From assembly GCA_021848465.1 (NCBI GenBank), contig JAJZUP010000007.1:2501-66500 (forward strand): 64,000 nt of DNA, read 5' to 3'. A model generated the notes under the pieces. The model searched no databases. It was given only the letters and a program-made list of their open reading frames with translations, and had not been told where the DNA came from. The stretch's first letter is position 1. Every line of letters begins with the position of its first letter. Both the position numbers and the translations under genes were made by a program. Below are positions 55,466 to 64,000 of this stretch, piece after piece. Source of the stretch: Pseudomonadota bacterium. Lineage in GTDB: Bacteria; Pseudomonadota; Gammaproteobacteria; Burkholderiales; Gallionellaceae.

Positions 55466-55927
55466 ATGAGCTCTGTGTTGAAGCGATTTACTTGGAATCC
55501 GGTGCGACGGCTTGCTGTGATAACAGATTGGGGCATTTCTGCAAACCGCGCATGGCTGTGGTATGCCTTGGCGGCTATCGTAATCGGTACCGAGTTAGCC
55601 AGGTGGACATGGATATTGCTGGAGCCCCGACAGCTTTCGCTTGCCATTCCACCGGGGCAGGGAGAGATCAGCGATGCCGGCAATCTGTTGGGTAAGGCTG
55701 CGGATGCGAGTGATCACGCGGCAGTTATCTTGCCCAATGCGAAGCTTGTCGGTGTTTTTGCGGGCTCTCCGGGTTTTGCCATACTGGAACTGGATGGACA
55801 AAAGCAAATCGGGGTAACAGCGGGCGGGGATATTGTGCCTGGTGCGAAACTGCTGGAAATCGCTGCGGATCATGTGGTGGTGGAAAGCAATGGCGGTCGC
55901 CAGCAGATTGATCTTGTGAATAGATGA
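55466..55927 (+). CDS. gspC: Type II secretion protein GspC (short, no PDZ)
   Basis: 153 residues. Cytoplasmic N terminus, one membrane helix (LWYALAAIVIGTELARWTWILL, about residues 30-51), then an HR domain (AVILPNAKLVGVFAGSPGFAILELDGQKQIGVTAGGDIVPGAKL) that contacts the secretin. The usual C-terminal PDZ domain is absent. Overlaps gspD by 4 bases (ATGA). Confidence 0.85.
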   Translation: MSSVLKRFTWNPVRRLAVITDWGISANRAWLWYALAAIVIGTELARWTWILLEPRQLSLAIPPGQGEISDAGNLLGKAADASDHAAVILPNAKLVGVFAGSPGFAILELDGQKQIGVTAGGDIVPGAKLLEIAADHVVVESNGGRQQIDLVNR

Positions 55928-58140
55928 CGTACTTGAGCTTGTTTGTGAATCAGGAAGGGCGCTGCATATTGTTTAATAAATTCATTGCTGGATTGCTGCG
56001 GGCTTTCCTGTGTTTTTCAATTGTCGTTAATTCCGCGCTGGCAGCTCAAGAGGACAGAGTCTCATTGAATTTCGTGAATGCGGATATCGAAGAAGTGGTG
56101 AAGGCCGTATCGCAAATTACCCGTAAAAACTTCCTGCTCGATCCGCGCGTGAAAGGGACAATCAATATTGTCTCGGCTACGGCGGTACCTCCGGCCCTGG
56201 CATATGACATTTTGCTTTCCGCTTTGCGCATGCAGGGGTTTGCTGCGGTGGAGTCGGGCGGTGTGACCAAGATCATGCCGGAAGCGGATGCCAAGCTGCA
56301 TATCAATTCCACCGATGACAGCAAAGCGGGGGGGGATAAGCTGGTGACGCGGGTATATATGATCAAGTATGAGTCCGCGACGCAACTGGTGTCGGTCTTG
56401 CGTCCGTTGATTGCCCCAAACAATATTGTGGTGGCCTACCCCAATACCAACGCATTGGTGGTGACGGACTATGCAAGCAACTTGAAGCGCATCGAGCAGA
56501 TCGTGGCCTCAATCGACCAGCCCAGCATTTCGGGGCCGCAGATCATTCCGGTCAAATATGTTTCCGCATTGGATTTGGCAGCCACAATCAATCACCTGAT
56601 GCAGGATGGGGCGGTGGTAGCCGCGGGCTCACCGGATGCCAGCCAGCGCTTCATCCTGGTGGCGGATGCGCGCAGTAACTCGCTGTTGTTGAATACCGAC
56701 AGCCCGGCGCGAATCGCACGGGTTCGTGACCTGGCGGACAAGCTGGATGTGGAAGGGGCGACCCCCGGAAATATGCATGTCGTTTATCTGAAAAATGCGG
56801 ATGCAACCAGGCTTGCCCAGACATTGCGTGCGGTAGTAACCGGGGATGGCGCGACAAGTCCTGCCGCGTCGCCGGCAACCACGGCCGCGACGCCTTCTGC
56901 TGCAAGCGCTGCGCCGAGTGGCAGCGGGATCATCCAGGCGGATGCGGCTTCCAATGCGTTGATTATCACTGCACCGGAAGCGATCTATAACAACTTGCGG
57001 GCAGTGATCGAAATGCTGGACGTACGGCGTGCGCAAGTTTACGTGGAAGCGCTGATTGCGGAGGTGACGGCCGACAAGGTGGCGGAGTTCGGCATCCAGT
57101 GGCAATCCATGAGCGGCCTCAACCAGGCCGGCGACCAGGTTATCGGCGGAACAAATTTCGGCACCTCCGGCGGCAATATCCTCAGTGCAGCGGGAAACCT
57201 GAGCACGGTGGGGCAGGGGCTGAATATTGGCGTGGTGAATGGCACGACGAATATTCCGGGCGTAGGAACCGTCCTGAATCTGGGGGTGCTGGCCAAATTC
57301 CTGGAGAATGATTCCAATGGCAATATTCTCTCCATGCCGAATTTGCTGACGCTGGACAACGAAGAGGCCAAGATCATCATCGGCCAGAACGTTCCCTTCA
57401 TCACCGGCAGCTATGCTCAGACCGGCTCAGCCACTACCGCCACGCCTTTCCAGACCATAGAGCGCAAGGATGTCGGGCTGACTTTGCGCATCAAGCCGCA
57501 GATTACCGCGGGTGGCACGGTCAAGATGCAGGTCTATCAGGAAGTGTCCAGCGTGCAGAATTTGACCAATGCCGCAGGCGTGATCACCAACAAGCGCTCA
57601 CTGGAATCGAGCGTGCTGGTTGATGAAGGGCAACTGGTCGTGCTTGGCGGGCTGATCCAGGACTCGGTGACGGCGGGGGAGGACAAGGTTCCTGTATTGG
57701 GTGATATTCCATTGCTCGGTAATTTATTCCGGCATGAAGTCAAGCATAGCGCCAAGACCAACCTGATGATCTTTATCCGTCCCTATGTGCTGCGCACTGC
57801 TACGGCCTCTAATGGACTGACCCAGGATCGTTATGAGTATTTGCTGGGTGAGGAAAAGCACAGCCAGACTCCCTCGCGTGCGTTGTTACCGGATATGCCT
57901 GCGCCAATGCTGCCGCCTTTGGCACTACAGGCGGCGCCTTCCAGAGGGGCGGGAGCCTCGTCCGGGAGGGCGCTGCCGGATGCCGCCGAAGCGTCTAAAG
58001 CAGAACCGGGGAAGCCGGCTGAGGCGCCATCTTCAGCGGCTGAGTCAGCCAAGCCCAATACGGCTGCCGTAAAAAATGAGCCGGCTCCCGCCCCGGCAAA
58101 CGCGGCAGGCAAACAACCGGCCGCAGCCGTACAACCTTAG
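55924..58140 (+). CDS. gspD: Type II secretion secretin GspD
   Basis: 738 residues. Outer-membrane secretin. Signal peptide-like N terminus (cleavage near ALAA), N0-N3 domains (LNFVNADIEEVVKAVSQITRKNFLLDPRVKG ...), and the secretin core with VPVLGDIPLLGNLF (about residue 590) and NLMIFIRPYVLR. About 110 C-terminal residues form an Ala/Pro-rich tail after the S-domain position. A 50-residue Ala/Thr/Ser-rich linker (about residues 305-340) interrupts N3. Confidence 0.94.
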   Translation: MTYLSLFVNQEGRCILFNKFIAGLLRAFLCFSIVVNSALAAQEDRVSLNFVNADIEEVVKAVSQITRKNFLLDPRVKGTINIVSATAVPPALAYDILLSALRMQGFAAVESGGVTKIMPEADAKLHINSTDDSKAGGDKLVTRVYMIKYESATQLVSVLRPLIAPNNIVVAYPNTNALVVTDYASNLKRIEQIVASIDQPSISGPQIIPVKYVSALDLAATINHLMQDGAVVAAGSPDASQRFILVADARSNSLLLNTDSPARIARVRDLADKLDVEGATPGNMHVVYLKNADATRLAQTLRAVVTGDGATSPAASPATTAATPSAASAAPSGSGIIQADAASNALIITAPEAIYNNLRAVIEMLDVRRAQVYVEALIAEVTADKVAEFGIQWQSMSGLNQAGDQVIGGTNFGTSGGNILSAAGNLSTVGQGLNIGVVNGTTNIPGVGTVLNLGVLAKFLENDSNGNILSMPNLLTLDNEEAKIIIGQNVPFITGSYAQTGSATTATPFQTIERKDVGLTLRIKPQITAGGTVKMQVYQEVSSVQNLTNAAGVITNKRSLESSVLVDEGQLVVLGGLIQDSVTAGEDKVPVLGDIPLLGNLFRHEVKHSAKTNLMIFIRPYVLRTATASNGLTQDRYEYLLGEEKHSQTPSRALLPDMPAPMLPPLALQAAPSRGAGASSGRALPDAAEASKAEPGKPAEAPSSAAESAKPNTAAVKNEPAPAPANAAGKQPAAAVQP

Positions 58141-58151
58141 ACTGTGCCGAT

Positions 58152-59657
58152 ATGGATGCAATGCTAGAGCGACCACCGGCAAAGGGCGTTTCGAGAAAGA
58201 TTCCATACACGTTTGCAAAAGGCAAAGGGGTGCTGCTGACCCATCTGGATGGTACGGGCGCAACGGTATTGCTGCGTGACGACGCCGTGGCGGAAACGCT
58301 TATGGAGGTGCAGCGCGTACTGGGCGTGCCGGTCAGCGTGACGCTGGTTTCCCCCCCCGATGATTTCAACCATGCTTTGGCACGCTCGTACGCGCAAGCC
58401 GAAGGGACTGCCGCGGCCCTCGCGGAAGACTTTGAGCAGGATCTGGACCTATCCCAACTGGTGCACGACTTGCCGCAAACGGAGGACCTGCTCGACGCGG
58501 AAAATGACGCACCGGTCATTCGCATGATCAATGCACTCTTGTCGCAGGCGGTACGCGAGAATGCTTCAGACATTCACATTGAGCCATTTGAGACTTGCTC
58601 GGTTGTCCGCTTCCGTATCGATGGCACCCTAAAGGAGGTGATTGAGCCACATCGCGCGCTGCATGCGGCCATGGTGTCGCGCATCAAGATCATGGCGGAG
58701 CTGGATATTGCGGAAAAGCGCTTGCCCCAGGATGGGCGTATCACTTTGCGCCTGGCGGGCCGCCCGGTGGACGTGCGTGTTTCGACCTTGCCAACGGGGC
58801 ATGGGGAGCGGGTAGTTTTGCGGCTTCTGGAAAAAGACTCGGCGCGTCTCGAGTTGTCTCGTCTGGGGATGCAGGGGGAAACATTGGCCTTGATGGACAA
58901 GCTGGTCAGGCAACCCCACGGCATCGTCCTGGTGACGGGGCCAACCGGCTCCGGCAAGACCACCACCTTGTATGCTGCGCTTTCCCGTATTGATGCCACC
59001 GTAACCAATGTCATGACGGTGGAAGACCCGATTGAGTACGACCTTGCCGGCATTGGGCAGACGCAAGTGAATCCGCGTATCGACTTGAGCTTTGCGCGCG
59101 CCTTGCGCGCCATTCTGCGCCAGGACCCCGATGTCATCATGATCGGCGAAATCCGCGATCTGGAAACCGCCCAGATAGCGGTGCAGTCCAGCCTCACCGG
59201 GCATTTAGTGCTGGCGACGCTGCATACCAATGACACAGCCAGTTCCGTCACACGTCTGACGGACATGGGCATCGAACCATTCCTGCTGTCTTCCAGTTTG
59301 CTTGGGGTGCTTGCCCAGCGGCTGGTGCGCACCCTGTGTCCGGATTGTCGCGAGCCATATGCGCCGGGGCCAGCGGAACTGGCCCTGTTTGAGGGAATGG
59401 CCACCCCGGGTTTGTTGTATCGCCCGATGGGCTGCGCTGCGTGCAATGACAGCGGATACCGGGGCCGTACCGGAATCTATGAGCTGCTCATCGTCGACGA
59501 TGGCATGCGTCACCTGATTCACGACAAGGCGCCGGAGCTGGATTTGCGCGCGTATGCCTTGCAGCATGGCATGCGCGCCTTGCGCCAGGACGGCATGCGG
59601 CTTGTTTCTTCCGGAGCGACTTCGCTGGAAGAGTTGCTGCGGGTGACGCGGGAGTGA
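58152..59657 (+). CDS. gspE: Type II secretion ATPase GspE
   Basis: 501 residues. Cytoplasmic motor. Walker A GPTGSGKTTT (residues 263-272), Asp box, Walker B RAILRQDPDVIMIGEIRD, and the zinc tetracysteine CPDC ... CAAC (about residues 395-440). N-terminal ~140 residues bind GspL. 11 bases after gspD. Confidence 0.95.
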   Translation: MDAMLERPPAKGVSRKIPYTFAKGKGVLLTHLDGTGATVLLRDDAVAETLMEVQRVLGVPVSVTLVSPPDDFNHALARSYAQAEGTAAALAEDFEQDLDLSQLVHDLPQTEDLLDAENDAPVIRMINALLSQAVRENASDIHIEPFETCSVVRFRIDGTLKEVIEPHRALHAAMVSRIKIMAELDIAEKRLPQDGRITLRLAGRPVDVRVSTLPTGHGERVVLRLLEKDSARLELSRLGMQGETLALMDKLVRQPHGIVLVTGPTGSGKTTTLYAALSRIDATVTNVMTVEDPIEYDLAGIGQTQVNPRIDLSFARALRAILRQDPDVIMIGEIRDLETAQIAVQSSLTGHLVLATLHTNDTASSVTRLTDMGIEPFLLSSSLLGVLAQRLVRTLCPDCREPYAPGPAELALFEGMATPGLLYRPMGCAACNDSGYRGRTGIYELLIVDDGMRHLIHDKAPELDLRAYALQHGMRALRQDGMRLVSSGATSLEELLRVTRE

Positions 59658-59665
59658 GGTAGCGG

Positions 59666-60892
59666 ATGGCGGCTTTTCGTTACGATGCCCTGGATGCAAC
59701 CGGGCGCAATGTGCGCGGCGTGATCGAGGCAGACACTTTGCGGCAAGCTCGTGCGGAATTGCGGGACTCGGGTTTGACCGTCGTCTCGGCGCTGGCGGTC
59801 TCGCAAGACGACATTCAGGCCGGCGCTGGCGTTGGCTGGCGCGAGCGATTCCGGCCCGGCATAACCAGCGCCCAGCTCAGCCTGCTTACCAGGCAGCTAG
59901 CCACGCTGCTGGAGGCCGGCCTTACCCTGGAGCAAGCCATCAATGCCCTGATTGAGCAAAGCGAAAGTGAAAAAGCGCGCCAGGTGCTGGCCGGTGTGCG
60001 TGCGGAAATACTGGCCGGGCACACCTTGGCGGCAGCGATGGGCAAGTATGAGCGCATATTTCCGGATATTTACCGCGCTTTGGTGAAGGCAGGGGAAGCA
60101 ACCGGCGAATTGGGCAAGGTCATGTCACGCCTGGCCGACTACACCGAGTCGCGCGAAGCGTTGCAGCAGAAAGTGGGGCTGGCGTTTGTGTATCCGGTGA
60201 TTGTCACCGTTGTGGCCATGCTGGTGGTTACGGGTTTGCTGATGTATGTCGTGCCGCAGGTGGTAAGCGTTTTCCAGCAGTCGCACCAAAGCCTGCCATT
60301 GTTGACGAAGCTGCTGATCGGTTTAAGCGCGATGCTCCAGGCGGCCTGGCTGTATTTGCTGTTATTGATGGCGGCGGCAGTCCTGCTGGTGCGCGTCATG
60401 TTGCAGCGCGAGGAAATCCGTTATCGGTGGCACCTGTATGTGTTGCACCTGCCGGTGCTGGGGCGGCTGGTGCGCGGTATTAATGCCGCACGCATGGCTA
60501 GCACGCTGGCGATCCTTGCCGGAAGCGGAGTGCCGTTATTGGCGGCTATTCATGCTGCCGCCGGTGTCGTGAGAAATTTGCCGATGCGACGGGCGCTGGA
60601 AGAGGCATCAAGAAAAGTCCGGGAAGGGGTTGAGCTCAGTCGCGCGTTGGCGGCCTCGGGACTGTTCCCGGTTATTTTGATTCATCTGATATCCAGCGGC
60701 GAATCCAGCGGCAAGCTGGATGCCATGCTGGAGCGCGCAGCAGCCCAGCAGGAGCGGGAGGTCGCAAACTACACCTCGGTATTGACCGCGCTGCTTGAGC
60801 CTGCACTGATCCTGGCAATGGGCGGCATCGTGCTGCTGATTGTGCTTGCCATCCTGATGCCTATTATCGAGATGAACCAGATGGTGCATTAG
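59666..60892 (+). CDS. gspF: Type II secretion inner-membrane platform protein GspF
   Basis: 408 residues. Two T2SSF repeats (about residues 70-195 and 272-395) with three membrane helices, e.g. LAFVYPVIVTVVAMLVVTGLLMYVV. QLATLLEAGLTLEQAI and MASTLAILAGSGVPLLAAIH are the repeat signatures. The stop codon lies inside the first palindromic element of the gspF-acs spacer. Confidence 0.95.
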   Translation: MAAFRYDALDATGRNVRGVIEADTLRQARAELRDSGLTVVSALAVSQDDIQAGAGVGWRERFRPGITSAQLSLLTRQLATLLEAGLTLEQAINALIEQSESEKARQVLAGVRAEILAGHTLAAAMGKYERIFPDIYRALVKAGEATGELGKVMSRLADYTESREALQQKVGLAFVYPVIVTVVAMLVVTGLLMYVVPQVVSVFQQSHQSLPLLTKLLIGLSAMLQAAWLYLLLLMAAAVLLVRVMLQREEIRYRWHLYVLHLPVLGRLVRGINAARMASTLAILAGSGVPLLAAIHAAAGVVRNLPMRRALEEASRKVREGVELSRALAASGLFPVILIHLISSGESSGKLDAMLERAAAQQEREVANYTSVLTALLEPALILAMGGIVLLIVLAILMPIIEMNQMVH

Positions 60893-60937
60893 TCTTCGCC
60901 GACTACACGCCGTCATGGCGTGTAGCGGTGGAGACTA
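60890..60937. repeat. Palindromic element at the end of gspF
   Basis: Outer arms TAGTCTTCGCCG and CGGTGGAGACTA (near-complementary) enclose a perfect stem CTACACGCC (60903-60911) / GGCGTGTAG (60917-60925). It may terminate the gspCDEF transcript, although no T run follows. TTAGTCT also occurs at 2553 and 61157. Confidence 0.6.
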
Positions 60938-60970
60938 ACAGTCAGGTTGTGTCGTAACCAAACCCTGCAA

Positions 60971-61012
60971 TTATTTAACCACTTACTTCAGCTGTTCGAG
61001 GATGGTCGGGTT
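60971..61012 (-). pseudogene. Degenerate copy of the acs 3' end (distal)
   Basis: On the minus strand it reads NPTILEQLK then an in-frame TAA, followed by VVK and TAA. It aligns with the true acs end [13 protein letters not shown] at 61181-61222, with mostly synonymous differences (CTC for CTG, GAA for GAG, CAG for CAA). Confidence 0.8.
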
Positions 61013-61033
61013 TTGGCTACGGCGCGCTGTGCT

Positions 61034-61059
61034 TAACTTGGGGCAGATGCCCCAAGTTA
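61034..61059. repeat. Palindrome between the acs tail copies
   Basis: TAACTTGGGGC-AGAT-GCCCCAAGTTA, a perfect 11-bp stem. It is preceded by TTTTGGCTACGGCG (61013-61026), a motif repeated at 61122-61135 and, with one change, near 2530. Confidence 0.7.
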
Positions 61060-61081
61060 GCCTTCACCGAACCCCCACCAA

Positions 61082-61123
61082 CTAACGAATGACCTCTTTC
61101 AATTGTTCCAAGATGGCGGGGTT
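61082..61123 (-). pseudogene. Degenerate copy of the acs 3' end (middle)
   Basis: On the minus strand it reads [13 protein letters not shown] and a TAG stop. Codons differ from acs at most synonymous positions (ATC TTG GAA CAA TTG AAA GAG against ATC CTG GAG CAA CTG AAG GAA), so it is a tail from a diverged allele rather than a fresh duplication. Only the tail is present. Confidence 0.8.
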
Positions 61124-61180
61124 TTGGCTACGGCGTAACGCCGGCTTGCGCAGGCATTAGTCTTTGCCGAAACCCGGCAA

Positions 61181-63145
<1,965 letters not shown>

Positions 63146-63169
63146 GAGGATTCCCTTTTTGATGTCGAT

Positions 63170-64000
63170 TTATTGAAGGCCGGTAATCTGTTTCATATCG
63201 AAGCCCCATTTCTCGGGCTGCTCAATGTTGCTGATCGAGTCGGGAGATTTCGACAGGTCAACATACTCGGGCATGATGGGTTCGTTCGACTTGGTGGAGA
63301 AGAATATCTTGACGCGCGGAGCGAGCAAGCTTTTTTCCGACTGTTCGATGACGACGGCCAGTCGCCCTGATTTCAGTTTGACCAGGCTGCCGGAGGGATA
63401 GATGCCGATGGTTTTGACGAAGGCGTGGAAAATCTTTTCATCAAAGTGCCCGTCTTTCCATTCCGCCATTTTGCGGATGGTTTCGGAAGGCTCCCAGCCG
63501 TTTTTGTAGCAGCGATTGGAGGTGAGGGCGTCGTACACGTCACACACCGCGCCCATGCGGGCAAACAGCGTGAGCTTGTCGCCAGAAATGCCCTCCGGAT
63601 AGCCCTTGCCATCCACGCGCTCGTGGTGGTGCAGGCAGACATCCAGCGCAACCGGATTGGCGCCGTTGGCGACGTTCAATACTTCCCAGCCTTTGCGCGG
63701 GTGATTCTTGATGATGGCAAACTCTTCGTCGGTCAATTTGCCGGGTTTGTTCAGTACCTCGGCGGGGATCAATGCCTTGCCGACATCGTGCAGCAGGCCC
63801 GCCATACCGGCATCCTTGAGATCCTGACCGCTCAGGCCGAGTTGCTTGCCGAGTGCGATCATCAGGCCGGATACCGCGACCGAGTGCAGATAGGTGTAAT
63901 CGTCGGCGCCTTTCAGGCGCGCGAGATTCAGGAATGCTTCCGGGTTGCGCGAGATCGAATTGCTGATTTCATCCACCAGCGGCTCAGCCTCGCTGACATT
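63170..64000 (-). CDS. HD-GYP domain protein, probable c-di-GMP phosphodiesterase (partial)
   Basis: 277 residues visible; the 5' end lies beyond the window, since the frame stays open to base 64000. HD motif in LLHDVGKALIPAEVL, the HHERVDGKGYPEG segment with GYP, and RMGAVCDVYDALTS are intact, so it should hydrolyse c-di-GMP. Residues 205-260 form a C-terminal extension. GTG at 63976 is an internal codon, not a supported start. Confidence 0.9.
   Translation of the reverse strand, partial: NVSEAEPLVDEISNSISRNPEAFLNLARLKGADDYTYLHSVAVSGLMIALGKQLGLSGQDLKDAGMAGLLHDVGKALIPAEVLNKPGKLTDEEFAIIKNHPRKGWEVLNVANGANPVALDVCLHHHERVDGKGYPEGISGDKLTLFARMGAVCDVYDALTSNRCYKNGWEPSETIRKMAEWKDGHFDEKIFHAFVKTIGIYPSGSLVKLKSGRLAVVIEQSEKSLLAPRVKIFFSTKSNEPIMPEYVDLSKSPDSISNIEQPEKWGFDMKQITGLQ

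Overview
The window carries a betaproteobacterial chromosome segment. I favour Nitrosomonadales/Gallionellaceae-type. The grounds are the G+C-rich core genes with strong betaproteobacterial similarity, an EarP/EF-P pair with arginine at EF-P position 32, the yhdP-nitrilase-tldD order, and a divergent gsp (type II secretion) locus. The species cannot be named from sequence alone.

Layout. 0-2.5 kb: 3' two thirds of a 23S rRNA gene, 5S rRNA and terminator, then a palindrome-rich spacer that repeats the last 25 bases of 5S. 2.9-13.2 kb: typA (+), then lysS, prfB (with programmed frameshift), a DUF4010 membrane protein, recJ and glnE (all -). 13.3-25.9 kb: yhdP, a nitrilase-family amidase and tldD, then ribF-ileS-lspA-ispH-thiO and tRNA-Thr(CGT). 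26-27.6 kb: a small lipoprotein, an overlooked 39-residue membrane protein and a cNMP-binding/degenerate GGDEF protein. 27.9-33.9 kb: an ABC exporter operon (adaptor, ATPase, two permeases) interrupted by a TumE/TumA-like toxin-antitoxin module and followed by an A+T-rich SIR2-like gene. 33.9-43.5 kb: flavin reductase, small envelope proteins, YaiI, MFS, earP-efp, rsuA, a PsiF-like repeat protein, mnmC, a SAM methyltransferase and a group II truncated hemoglobin. Copies of one short palindromic repeat run through this stretch, two of them read in frame inside genes. 43.6-45.7 kb: a remnant integron cassette cluster on the minus strand (ParE/antitoxin pair, DUF1398 protein, two small membrane proteins, two recognisable attC sites) without an integrase. 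45.9-49.5 kb: ylqF/rbgA, a DUF2442/DUF4160 pair, and a LysR regulator divergent from a metallo-beta-lactamase-fold lipoprotein. 49.5-60.9 kb: type II secretion genes split into gspG-H-I-J-K-L-M-N (-) and gspC-D-E-F (+). 61-64 kb: acs and a partial HD-GYP phosphodiesterase. Two further degenerate copies of the acs 3' end lie between gspF and acs.

The observations most worth a second look are: (1) the integron cassette remnant, whose second attC appears split by a DUF1398 unit between 13-bp direct repeats; (2) the isolated SIR2-like gene; (3) palindromic repeats read in frame in ileS, mnmC and the methyltransferase; (4) duplicated gene tails (acs, 5S) beside related palindromic elements; (5) an A+T-rich patch in the IleRS editing domain.
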